Assembly (NCBI RefSeq): GCF_932526225.1
Contig: NC_064036.1
Location: 8,315,519-8,379,518, forward strand
DNA length: 64,000 nt
Direction of reading: 5' to 3'
Source of the DNA: Nematostella vectensis
Taxonomy: Eukaryota > Cnidaria > Anthozoa > Actiniaria > Edwardsiidae
In this document: positions 1 through 10,848 of the stretch, in pieces
How positions within the stretch are numbered: position 1 is the first letter of the stretch
Layout of the letters: every line of letters begins with the position of its first letter
Program-made: the position numbers and the translations under genes
Notes under the pieces: generated by a model
Told to the model about the DNA's origin: nothing
Seen by the model: the letters and a program-made list of their open reading frames with translations, nothing else
The model's database searches: none

Positions 1-241
1 CACTGAGGTGCCCGTCCCTCGGCGCTCATGGCAGATGGCATGAACGTAGCAGTATAGTGGTGACAAAATGGGCTGTAGTCTTCGCATGGATACAATTCTA
101 AAACAACAGTAATAATCTCGATCTTAGTATATGATATACCAAAAGCTGGTAGTCGACACTAGTAGTTTTTATTTAGATTTCTTCAGTATATTCAATACTT
201 TATATAAAGGTTGATTTATTGCTGCTCTTCCATGAGTGGGT

Positions 242-372
242 CAGCGGCGTAGCCAGGCGATTTAACAGGGGGGGCCCAAGGGACTTTAGATAATGTCTCG
301 TACATTTACTGTATTTTTGGCTGCTGAAATGGGGGAGGGGCTCCCTAGGCCACCCCCTTGGCTACGCCCCTG
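242..372. mobile_element. 131-bp CAG...CTG MITE
   Basis: Short non-autonomous DNA transposon. The left end CAGCGGCGTAGCCA and the right end, read in reverse as CAGGGGCGTAGCCA, form imperfect terminal inverted repeats with G-rich and C-rich subterminal tracts. It is flanked by an exact 5-bp direct repeat TGGGT (237-241 and 373-377). The ends resemble hAT-type MITEs, but the class is inferred from ends and duplication length only. Similar elements lie at 23046 and 40736. Confidence 0.6.
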
Positions 373-781
373 TGGGTGCTCCGAGTCCTGTCAAAATTGT
401 ATTCATCACTTCCATCTACAACAGAAAAAGGATATGGTATATATCTAAACGCGAAGTTTCGGTATAAAATTCCTGGTCAAGGGCAGGAGAAGCAGACTCT
501 GCTCTAAATTCTAACAACGAAATTCCCTCAATTTTGCCCGAGCAGGCCCGGACTAATTTTAATTTTATTAGTAGGGCAGATTTCGGACAGTAGTAGTCCA
601 GGGTAGTAGCTAAAGGAGTCGTCCACACAAGCACGGATTCAAAAGTATCCGGATTTGTTTCGCCGAAAGCGCATCACTTGATTCGTGTCCACACTATCGT
701 TTTAGTGTGTACCGTGTTAGTGTGGACGGCCCCTCAGATAACGCAATAGCTGGAGCGTTTTTTTTTTATTTGAACATGGTT

Positions 782-2085
782 AGGAGCCGACCATTTGACT
801 TTTTTGAAAAAAAGTTATCCTGTACGGCCCGAAGGTCCGAAAAAAATATCCTGCACCAATAGGTGGACGAAAAAATTTTCCTGCATCGCTCAAATGCAAA
901 ACCGTTTTCTTGTCTCGACTCTCTCAATTTTCTTCTGAAATGACTTTGCCAGGGGGCACTAAATTAATTTGTTGCTAAGATAGGGGGTCAACCACAACTT
1001 TTTCGCATAAGAGGGGGGAGTAAATGTTTGTTTTGTATCCAGATTTATCAAAATTTGAAGGTATCTCTAAAGTCAAAAACGAACCGCCGCGTATAACAAT
1101 CTCAGGTCTATGGGTCTCTGTTAAGTTATTTTTAGTTAATTTATTTTTAGTTAAATATTGGTAAATCCATTTTAATCATTAGACCGAAAGAAGAAGATTC
1201 CAACGCTGCTCTGGACCTTTTAAAGAAACTTCTGAGATTTTCTGTTGAGCTTGTTGATCCTTAATTGTATATAAGCAATATATAAATTAAATTATTTTAA
1301 CAACTTTTTCCCAGACATTTGGTGGTTTAGTCCAACTTAGCTAAATGTGGTACTGATGTTTATTTTAATTCCGAAGTAGAATGCATTGGGAAGCAATTTA
1401 CTACACGTAGAATGTAGGAGGAAGGAGGGGGGGAAGGGGTCCTACGCAATTTCAATTCTAAGCTCATTTTACGGACACCTCTCCTGATAATTATTGCACA
1501 GTCCCTAAATATAAGCATTTAATCGCATTGCTTGTACGTGACATTTGGGATAAATACCACAAACCACGAGTGGATGTCGAAAATGTTTTGTAATTTCGAG
1601 TCGCTTCAGGGCTTGTCTTCTTTTTTAATTATCTCTAGCAGCTTCAGGTACGGTCACCCCTCCCCTTAAGAATCACTACCCTCCCCCCAAGCCCCCGACA
1701 CACACACCTGATAAAATAGTTCACAGGAGTACAGATCTTTTTTCATTTTTGTTAAATATGCACAAATATATTGTTTGGCAATTTTGTAGCCTTAAAAACA
1801 ACCTGTGAAAACGATTTGTATTTCCAAACGATTCCTATTTTTTTAGTTCAACTAATAAAGTCCATGCAACTCTTTCTAGGCAGAAAGATTTGTCTGTGTA
1901 AGTATACATCAGCCCCATACACGCATGCAAAAATTTCCCCCGGCTTTAGATTTACTGGAAAAAATATCCTGCAGGCCTATTACTCGATAAAGAAATTTTC
2001 TTGCACGCCAAATGCTTTAAAAACACTTGCGCACCCAAAAAAGCCCCTCCCCCTCCCCCCTCAAAAGTCAAATGGTCGGGCCCTT
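782..2085. mobile_element. ~1.3-kb element with inverted ends around GACCATTTGACTTTT
   Basis: The left end near 782 and the right end near 2085 share an inverted motif containing CGACCATTTGACTTTT. The subterminal sequences also match in inverted orientation (AAAAAATATCCTGCA appears near both ends). No convincing transposase reading frame was seen between them, and no clean target duplication was found, so the exact ends are approximate. It is probably an old non-autonomous DNA transposon; it could also be two separate short elements of one family. Confidence 0.4.
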
Positions 2086-2139
2086 ACAGCGTCGCAAAGG
2101 AATTTCGTGGTCTAAAATTCAGCCTAGCAAACTCAGCGA

Positions 2140-4145
2140 CTATCCGTTCCTGCTGAACTCCTGGTGGTTGACTGCTCAAGAATTTTAATACCGTAAATGC
2201 ATACTAAATTACTTTTATTTTTACTTACTCTTCTCCAGCTTTTTGTCCTCGAGTTTCTTTTTCTTTTCATCCTCAATTTTTTTTATGTCCTCATCTTTAA
2301 TAGTAATTAAATCAGACATGTCAACCTTTTTGAAAAGAGGGTTAAAACAAATATACAGAGCTGAGAGTTGCACGCTCTTCTCCACCAAACTTTCCACGGG
2401 TTGGCATAGCAACACCACTAGACATAATGTCTTACTAGTTAGCACTTACCACTCAGCTTGACAAGTTTAAAGTGCATTGTCTTCTGGGGTTTGACTTCTA
2501 CCACAGGTAGTCCATCTAAAAGCAAACGCAGAGATGAGTCGTCAAGAGTAGATTTTTACCCGAAGAATTATTTCCTCATTTAACCTTTAACGTATCACTG
2601 CTGCTGATGGCGTTTATTCTTTTACATCGGACGGAAAATGACCGGACGATAAACGATTATTTTATTTCGGAATAACATTAATAATGCTGCTTTCTCACCC
2701 GATACTGGTTTGGCGACATGCTGGGCAGGAGCCTGGTCTTGTTGGCTAGCCTCTGGGTATACGGCATTTGTCTGGCTGGCCTTGGGGTATGCGGCATTTG
2801 TCTGGTGTGCTGGAACTTCTATTGACAGAGAGGATTTCGGTAAGAGGGCAGAAGGAATTCAATAATCCTTCAAATAAGATAATGAAGGTAAAAAAGGAAG
2901 AAAATGAGGTTTGCTCAGGTAAAATTAGGAGCCAAAAGGTGTGGTTGGCCAATAAATGATGTGAAAGGTAAGAGAAAGAGCACACACAGTTTAGATAAGC
3001 CAAACCTCTAAATTGAATGAATTTGGCTGCTTATTGTATATGATCTTTCGTAAGAATAAGGATAAGAAATAAATTGATCTCATCCAAATTTTCATGTATT
3101 CTATAGAAATGAGATGAAATGTTCTGCAGTTTTCCATTTTCCATTCGACAATTGCACTGGCATATTTTTTGTAAAATAGATGTATACAACCCTTCTATTT
3201 CCATCTTTCTTATTCCTTCTTTTACTCCAAACATCTGTGCTCAGTCTAGGAAGTCTACAAAATAATTGTTCCAACAACTCATAGCATTTCTCACCAAGTT
3301 TGATAGCCTTTACTTTCTTGCCTCCGATATTTAGTACTACAACAGAGTAATCAACTATTAGTATTTACTTTCCTTTGTGCTATTCATTTTTGTTCGGTAC
3401 CTGGGGCGCCTGGGGGGTCATTCTTGTCCTTAACAACTACTGCAACAACTGCAACAATAACAAACAAAAGTTTATTCATTCATTGGTTCGTTCGTTTGTT
3501 AGCCCCCAGCTACACGCCTCGGAATGGCTATATTAGGTATTATAAGCCACTTTATTAAGTTATCTGGACTTTAGTTTCTTTCAATAGAGGAACAACACCC
3601 GATTATTTACAAAGGAGAGGTTCCTATAAAACGTTTATTCACTTGCCCTTTTAAAAACAACATATTTCCGGAAACTGTACCCACAACCCCCACTCAAAAC
3701 CTTACTTATCAACCATTGGCACGGTTCTAAAGTTATTGTCGTGTAGGCGCATGTCAAGAAAGGTGTGTTCTAGGGGCTCGGACCCCACCCTGCTCATGTG
3801 TCGAGGTGAGAACTGACATAGTTAACCGCTGAATCAACGAATTCGACTCCGGTCCCATACAAGCTCTTTTGGCAATCGAGTTAGGTGATTTAGCTGTGTA
3901 TTTGGATAGAAAAGATAGTCAAGTGGATTATAGCTTATAATGCGAGAAAACGAATGCCATTTCAAATTCAACAGTTCTGAGGTCTGTTCTGACGGACCCC
4001 GCCCTTTCGCTGGACACGCCCCTGTTGTTGGGAAAGTAGGATCTCCGCCCTGACCTGTATGTTCCCCGGCTTGTACGATAGTAAGTACCCATGACACGAA
4101 CACCAAGCAGCCTAGCACGGCTGTTACCCGCTTCGACGTCATCAT
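2140..4145 (-). CDS. Predicted small secreted Lys-rich protein, seven exons
   Basis: I do not recognise the family. A seven-exon minus-strand model can be read: 4055-4145, 3401-3439, 3295-3336, 2699-2818, 2450-2515, 2229-2294 and 2140-2171, totalling 456 nt (151 residues plus stop). All six introns are phase 1, so any single internal exon could be skipped without a frameshift. Exon 1 begins MMTSKRVTAVLGC and has a hydrophobic signal-peptide-like stretch ending near VQAG. The mature part has no Cys. It starts acidic and Pro-rich (KDKNDPPGAP), has a two-copy 10-residue repeat (QTNAAYPKAS / QTNAVYPEAS) in exon 4, and ends in a Lys/Glu-rich probable helix (KKIEDEKKKKLEDKK) and INHQEFSRNG. Donors are GTCAGG and GTACCG for exons 1-2 (weak) and GTGAGA, GTGAGA, GTAAGT, GTAAGT for exons 3-6. 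Exons 3-6 are the most secure; exon 1 and the terminal exon are less so. Confidence 0.5.
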
Positions 4146-5793
4146 GAGTCTGTGAAACGTCAATCAAATTATTGATATAGACGTAGCGGTTTTATGAATA
4201 ATCTTAAAGAGCTCTTGTCAGCCATACATTTGTTGTTGTTTTTTTGCCATTATTGGAAGACAAAATGCAGAGAAATCTCGATATAGCCTTCTAGAAACAG
4301 GTCTATACTTCATTTACCAAATTTAATCCAAACATTACAACATTTTCCCCTTATCATCAAATGGGAAATTATGCATTCTGACAATAAGTAATTTGCAAGG
4401 GTGACAATATGGCGGCTGACAAAGGCTATCATCCAATATAGACGGTCTAGTCGTATTGCTTGCATCAGTTTTAGATGTATATTAACTTTGTACTTGACAG
4501 AATTGAACCATTAGGCATTTGTGATTAGGTATATCTGAAAAAACTAGGTCTCTTTTTAAAGATTTCATTACCCATAAATATGAGAAACTTTTAATTTTAA
4601 GAGTTTTTTTTAAATAGCTATGTTATAAGACACTTTTTATTGCCTCATCGCAATCGAACCCTATTTTAAGGTTACGGAGATTGCAATGTTCGCAATTGCT
4701 CTCTTGATAACTGACAGATATCAGAATGATAGATATTACTTCTTTGTAAGAGTAAACACACTAACAAGATCTCTATTCTCGCCTGGAAAATTTTCCTGAG
4801 ATAATTACTATCACAATAAAGATGCAAACTTCAAACAATCTTTTCCTTCTATTATGTGGAAGAACAGCCAGATTTTCTTTCTCATAACTAAAGGTATCAT
4901 CTTATTTGAACCCCTCTGTTGATATCCACTGACCTTACCTTACGTTGTTCAAGTCTTCGTCTCTTTTGCAAAAAGGACGAGTCGACCAGCTCTCACTAAT
5001 AATAGATAAGACCTTTTCCGCTCTATCACTTTCTTGTTTACGATAAATGGAGAAACACTGGCAGGTTCCTGCTGTTTGTTTTGGTTTCCGCTCGAGTCTT
5101 ATAGGCGAGGGCTGGGTTGTTTTGGAATAAGTATTCTTTAAATGCAGGTAGCAACAGCGGGTGAATTTGAAAAGGGATCAATGGAGCAAGAAATGCTTTT
5201 GTTTTCTTTGTTAGTTTGTGTGTCGTCCATTCAAAATCCTTTGTAGATTTTGAAATTCTCATAGTACCGCCGAATGACATGGGCTGCTAGTTACCAATAG
5301 TAGATCAAAGTGTTTGACGTCACACTCGCCATGACGTTCATTTTGGTCTGTAAGTTTAAAAGCCCACGTCTGGAGCAAAGAACAGTAGCAAATCTCCGAG
5401 AGGCGAGGGACTCCAGCATATGAATATGAAAAAAATTACAAATTGATTAAGGATAAAAGCATTAAATCGCGTTTAATACAAACAGATACATAACTATCTA
5501 ATTGGTTGAAATTAACCCTGCGCACAAAGTAGAAAGGCAACAAAAAAAAAAAACGCAACGCTATGAAGGGAATAAATAATGATAAGTAATGATGATTATA
5601 TAACGAGGACAAAAGTAGAAACAACAATCTCGTAAATACCGCAAATAAATACATTTATGTAGAGTCGAAGAATTGTACACCAATTCTATTCATTTAAACG
5701 CTTATTTAACATAGTAATGTATTCCACCCCTATAACTGTACGTACCAAGGGGGTTTGTCTCTTTTTTTTATTTTTCTGTAGTTTATGTTGTTA
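4146..5793. other. AT-rich intergenic, no gene recognised
   Basis: Between the secreted-protein gene and the 5.8-kb MITE I see no supported exon. A short minus-strand reading frame at 5038-5280 starts with ATG but shows no family motif and no domain, so it is not called. Confidence 0.5.
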
Positions 5794-6159
5794 AGGGAGC
5801 GTCCATAATTACTGGGGGGGGGGGGGTTGGGCCGGCAATTTTGCAAAACCCTGGGCTAAAAAATTTTGGCCCCCCCTCAATTACAAGCCCAAAAATCCCC
5901 CCCAAACCGGGCGCCCAAAAATGTCGACGACATTAACAACGTAATTCTAGGTTTCGCAACATTTTGAATTATTCGTTTTGTTCAACTGATTAGAACGGGC
6001 AGCTTTCAGGCTTTGTCTTTTCGGCGCCCGAAAAATGTGACCCCCCCCCCCCCTCTAATGACAGCCCAAAAAAATGAGACCTAAATCGGCGCCCAAAAAA
6101 ACATAGCCCCCCCCCCTACATATTTGCCCCTCCTCCCCAGTAATAAGTGACCGCTCCCT
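5794..6159. mobile_element. 366-bp MITE with AGGGAGCG ends and TA target duplication
   Basis: The ends AGGGAGCGTCCATAATTACT and, in reverse, AGGGAGCGGTCACTTATTACT are inverted repeats. They are immediately flanked by TA on both sides (5792-5793, 6160-6161). The interior is G-runs followed by C-runs and the phrase GCCCAAAAA in several copies, with no coding sequence. A related element with AGGGAGTG ends sits in USP48 intron 24. TA duplication suggests a Tc1/mariner-type mobiliser; this is inferred. Confidence 0.6.
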
Positions 6160-6316
6160 TATGGTGTTGCGTTCATCACTCGGTATATTTTTAGCTTGAA
6201 AAGTAACGGTTTAATTAAGGTATTAAGACAAATCAAATCCAACACCTCACAACTGTAAGTTGGGGGTAGGTTCAGTCTCTAGAGGCTTATTCACTGTTCC
6301 AAATTTCATTGATGTT

Positions 6317-7421
6317 TTACAAATTTGAACAATGTTCCACCATTTTCTTCCCACATTTGTCATGGCCTTTATCTGCCGAAAATCGAAACAGCACGGTTGT
6401 CTTTTCTTCGCAGGATGATCTTGCTCTCCCCCTATCATTTCTAGTCCCTTGGTTTCTGTTGACTGTCCAACACAACATATACCTCCCCAGCAGCTGTGTG
6501 CGATACGCAGTATCAAACGCAAACAGAACACAAGGGTTGATTGCACAATTGCTATGAGCAAGAAAATACATCCAAAATTTTATATCACATGAGAAAAAAA
6601 ACAAACCAAATTTTGGAAGAATAAAGTAGGGACACCAGCAAGCCAAGAAGAAGACCAATATAACAAGCATCATGAGAAGGAGCTTCTTCCCTGCTTTTTC
6701 TCGGCGAGCGCGAGACTTGTCTTGACCAAGGGGGGAACTCTTGAATACAAGCCATAGAATGATAGTTATATAGAGAGCGACAGTGATGGCGAGGCAAGAA
6801 AAGTAGAGGAACAAGCCCACGTTCACATATACAGGGAAGTAATCTTGGAAGTTTTGTTGAAATTTCGATAAACAACGGAATTCCTTAAATTCCTTGTAGT
6901 ACTGCAGTACGGGCGAAATTAGGTATGGAGAGCGAACGATGATCGCTAGCAGCCACATCAGTCCAACAGAAACCTTGATAACACGCGTACCTATTACCCT
7001 CCTAAAGGGAAACAGAATGGCACAGAATCTGTCTACTGCAATCCCAAGTACACAGAAGACGGAGACCAAGATGCTGAGGTGATGTATGAAAGGCGATCAG
7101 TCGACACGAGATTAGTCCAGGAGTCCCATGGATCAACCAGGCGCTTCCCTTAAAGACACGCGCGACCATGCGAGGCATATACCCAATGGTGACCAGCAGA
7201 TCGGTGACCGCCATGTTAAACAAGAAGAAGTGATAGCCACGGCGCATAGCGCTGCAGCGAGCGATAACCCGTAATGTGCAGGAGTTACCTATAAGAGAGA
7301 CCAACAGAATGACGGAATAAGAAAGGACCCTGGCTGCCTTGAGGGCCGTGCCCTCATGGATGTAACACTGAGAAGAAGTTCCACTAATGTTTGTGAAGTT
7401 AGATGAGCGTGCTGCAGACAT
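6317..7421 (-). CDS. Rhodopsin-class (class A) GPCR, split by a single-base frameshift
   Basis: Intronless seven-transmembrane receptor at the plasma membrane. The upstream frame (7421 to about 7090, ATG start MSAARSSNFTNISGT) gives an N-terminus with NFT and NIS glycosylation sites, TM1 with the GN motif (SLIGNSCT), TM2 with NMAVTDLL and the TM3 cysteine. The downstream frame (about 7090 to 6317) supplies the rest: AVDRF (DRY-like), TM4, TM5, a basic third loop (KSRARREKAGKK), TM6 with ACWCPYF (CWxP), and TM7 with NPCVLFAF in place of NPxxY, then a cytoplasmic tail. The frames join within about 20 nt in TM3, where dropping one base from a TTT run near 7090 would reconcile them; no intron fits. 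Everything else is open, so a sequencing error or a very young null allele are both possible. The ligand is not predictable. The neighbour at 9.7-10.8 kb is on the same strand but unrelated. Confidence 0.8.
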
Positions 7422-7934
7422 TATGACACGTTCTTAGCCAGTACCTTCGCGATATTTATGTAGCTTGCCATATGTTATCGTAGGTTTTAAGCTGCGCCAA
7501 TATGTTGCCAAGCAGGCAAACAGGTGTTCGTGAGTATAACAGCCCACCATGAGACTTATTCAACACCTCCCGTCGCTTGGTATTTCCATGACAAAACCGA
7601 GCATTAAAAATGTCGCCACCGTGTTTATTGGGTTTCATAATCTCCTTCACGTCTCAAAGACATAGTTTATGTTATTTCTTTGCTTGCTCTACAGTGATAC
7701 ATTTAAATGGAATGGTTGCTCAATGGAATGGGAGTCTAACTTTGCATTTCTACTGTCACATATTCCACTAAGGATATTTTGTTCTTTTCTAAAATAACGG
7801 TCAATTAAAATTTGCTAAACAACATACTCAAAAGTCAAAAGAAATGCTATTAGGGAACATCCAGAAAATTTTCTTTTGTCAGCCATCTGTGTCTTTATGA
7901 ACTTTTGTGGGCTTTTATTCTGGACTTTTATTCG

Positions 7935-9095
7935 GAATGTTCCTTAGGATTCATGAAACGATTGTTAATACTGAGCTGATAAATGTAAGTGAATGGTTGA
8001 CAGCCAATAAACTCTCTCTTAACTTAAAAAATCTAATTTTGTAATTTTTTATACCCATCAAAAGCGAGTAAATCATGAGATAAAATTACAGTTATTGAAC
8101 GATCAAAGCAATAAACTTGTAAATTTAGAGCGTAAAGACTACATTTTAATGTAGTATTTAAAAATACTTAGGAATATTAATTGATAGTAACCTTACCTGG
8201 AAAAATCATATTAGTCATATTGCATCTAAAATTAGTACAAACATCGGGATTATATCCAGACTAAGACATTTCACCCCATTTTCAACGTTATCAAATATAT
8301 ATAGATCTTTAATTCAACCTTTGATTACATATGGTCTTGTAGCCTGGGGCCAGGCTGCACGTTCACATTTAGATAAAATTCTTGTTCTACAAAAAAGGGC
8401 AGTACGCCTCATGAATTTCGCTCCCTTTCGTTCTCATGCTGTTCCATATTTCATTCAATCTAATATCCTGCCAGTTAGTATGCTTTACTACAAATCTTTA
8501 GCTTCTCTAATGTTTGATGTCTATAATAATGCTGCTCCGTCTAACATTCTAAATCTTTTCACACCTCTTCATGAAATTAACCAATACAACACCCGTGGTT
8601 CGTCGGTCGGTAATTTTTCTATCAAACAATCGAGACTTAACCAACAAAAATACTCTTTCTCAAGAATCAAGTTTGGAATAGCCTGAACACCAACATCAGG
8701 AAATCGCCAAAATATAAATTTAAAAAAGAAGTCCAATCAATGCTTTTTCAAATGCTTGAGACTGAGGACAGTTATGCTGACATATATACGATACTCAATA
8801 TTCAACAATAATCCTCCCAATTTTTCTTCTTTACTCTTTTCCTACTTTTCTCAATGTGCAAACAAAAAATATCTATAATTTAATACTTATTATGTATACT
8901 ATAGTTCTTTTTACTATTTATGAAATCTAACGTCCTTCACACTGTCGGCCTAGACTAGCTAAGCTATTTGCCGACAGTGTGTTTATGTAAAATATTATTT
9001 GTAAAAGAAAATAAAAAACTGTTCTGTTCTGTTCTGTTCTGTTCTGTTCTGTTCTGTTCTGTTCTGTTCTGTTCTGTTCTGTTCTGTTCTGTTCT
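7935..9095 (+). mobile_element. LINE (non-LTR retrotransposon) 3' fragment
   Basis: Decayed C-terminal part of a non-LTR reverse transcriptase. In shifting plus-strand frames one reads SEWLTANKLSLNLKKS, YLGILIDSNLTWKNHI and, from 8321, the open stretch YGLVAWGQAARSHLDKI then VLQKRAVRLMNF, which is the thumb/connection region typical of CR1/L2/jockey-like elements. A further frame gives YKFKKEVQSMLFQML before stops. The 3' end runs into a (GTTCT)n tail at 9021-9095, as expected for template-primed insertion of elements ending in short repeats. The element is 5'-truncated and frameshifted, hence inactive. The clade assignment is tentative. Confidence 0.75.
9021..9095. repeat. (GTTCT)15 microsatellite tail of the LINE
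   Basis: Fifteen perfect tandem copies of the pentamer GTTCT, followed by a degenerate GTTCA. It lies directly 3' of the LINE fragment and is most simply its 3' tail. Confidence 0.95.
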
Positions 9096-9678
9096 GTTCA
9101 TGAGGCTTTCTATTATAGATTATAGTTTAGAAAATTCATTTCTGACTGAATGTACGTTTAACATCGACATATCTTCTTTTTGCTACGTTTTTGCGTCCGC
9201 AAAATTTTGAATCATCTGACTATTCATGAGTTTTCGGTTTTTTCTTACTTTCACACAACTCCCCCATTAACACAAAAGTGTAAAACTCTGGTACACGCAA
9301 GGGCTATTTTAATGCTGAATAAAGAATTTGAAATTTGAAATTTGAATTTGAAATTGCTAGAAATTTCTAGCAATTTATTCTATAAAACCCTTGGCCATCA
9401 CTTTTGCTGTGAGTTTGAATATCGTGCGAACTCTCCTCAATTCCAACCGCTAAACTTCCCGCTTTATCCAAGAGGGAAGCTAAGAGCTATAATCAACCAA
9501 AGCCGTATTGAAGTTTCTCTGACTATTGGAATTCCTGAGCGTGAGAATGGAGCAAAATATTCAGCATAGCAGACAAATCATTCCTCGAAAACAGATGGCT
9601 GAAAACAAATCTTAACACGATACTCTGAAAAAAGTCCTAAGATTTACATCGTATATTTCAAAAAAATCAAAATAGTTT

Positions 9679-10848
9679 TCAGCTTTCTTCTGGCTCCTCT
9701 TCGATCGTGTACAGACCTTTATGCTTGAAAGATACAATAGTCCGGTAATGCACCCCGAATTCGTCAACGCAATACTCGTCACCAATCTCCACCTCCTCCT
9801 CGAACGTGCTATTCACGTGGCACCGAGGCTCAGGATTTAAGTGGTCACGTGGCGTAACTGTGGAGTGATCCCGCGAGTGAACTATTGAGTCACGCGACTG
9901 ATTGCTCTGATCTCCTTTGACTGTGGCTGATCCGCATGAAGCATGTCTCAAATCACGTGAATGATCTTTTGAGTCCCGCAAATGATGTTTCGAATCCCGC
10001 AAACTATCTCTTGTGTTTTGCGCCATACCCCTTGAATGACGTTGCCGATCTCTCGATTCCTCTTCGTCAAAAATTGGATTAAAAGTGACGTTGTTATCAC
10101 TAGCTGCGTGCAGCACTTCGCCATATCCAAGAAATCCACAGTGGCCATTCTCCATCCCTGCCGCCAGTTTGTTTTTTTCCTTTGATCTAAACTGGTAAAA
10201 GTTCGGATTTCTTCTCTTTACGTACGAAGCGAAAGAGATGCTCGTCTCAATACTGCTGACATGGTCCATTTGCATGCCTATATCCGTCGCTGCATTTCCG
10301 CTTCTCTCTTTCCGCCGTTTGATTTTGGTTTTCATTTTTATCTTAGAGCGAGTTTTTTCGTACATATACGCGTTCCCGTTTTTATCCACGTTGGAATGAT
10401 GACCGTCTTTGCGGTGTCTTAGCCTCTCTAATAAGCCCAAATCCTTGTGCCTCGGTAATGGCGAATCAGGGGCTCTTTGTTCTCTGCGGTCTCCCGCCAC
10501 TGGCTTCCTATTTCTTGAATCAGCCATCGCTTGCTTTACCAAATCCTGAGTGCTGACTGGCTGCCGGATGTATGAATGACGTGCTTTTGGCGATAGGGCA
10601 GTTTCGTCACGTGGTGAGATTTGAGGGCTGTCATTGGATGGTCCATGTGGTACTCGCGGCATTTCGAGATCAAAGCATTCTGGGATCGGTGAAAGGATGT
10701 CCGTTTGAACAAAGAACATGTCTCGGTTTCGTGCTGTCACGTGGTCTTTACCTGCAAAGTACACGGTTAGTCACGCTGTTAATTTGCTGTCACTTTAAAC
10801 TTACCCGAAAATTCAGCATTAAAGCAAACATAGTCTATAATACCACAA
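9679..10848 (-). CDS. Unrecognised protein, long terminal exon (partial gene)
   Basis: A 1.07-kb open frame (9679-10751) starts directly after TTTGCAG and is probably a last exon. It encodes about 357 polar residues with no Cys-rich or enzymatic domain I know. Features are Ser/Pro/Arg-rich stretches (SPIPECFDLE, RQPVSTQDLVKQAM), a basic cluster KMKTKIKRRKERSG, a run of degenerate RDS-containing repeats (SLRDSKHHLRDSKDHSRD) and an acidic tail ending KGLYTIEEEPEES. A possible 44-nt upstream exon at 10805-10848 fits in phase (CGIIDYVCFNAEF, donor GTAAGT) across a 53-bp intron, so the frame would continue upstream. Alternatively translation starts at the internal Met at residue 16 of the open frame and the gene is intronless. 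The minus-strand poly(A) signal AATAAA occurs at 9374-9379. It could be the cytoplasmic tail of a membrane protein whose other exons I could not find. Confidence 0.5.

Noticed and set aside
5038-5280. 80-codon minus-strand frame starting MSFGGTMRIS
   Set aside because: It has an ATG but no motif, no partner exons and no conserved-looking segment; it cannot be told from chance.
8968-9210. 80-codon frame containing LFCSV repeats
   Set aside because: It is a translation of the (GTTCT)n microsatellite.
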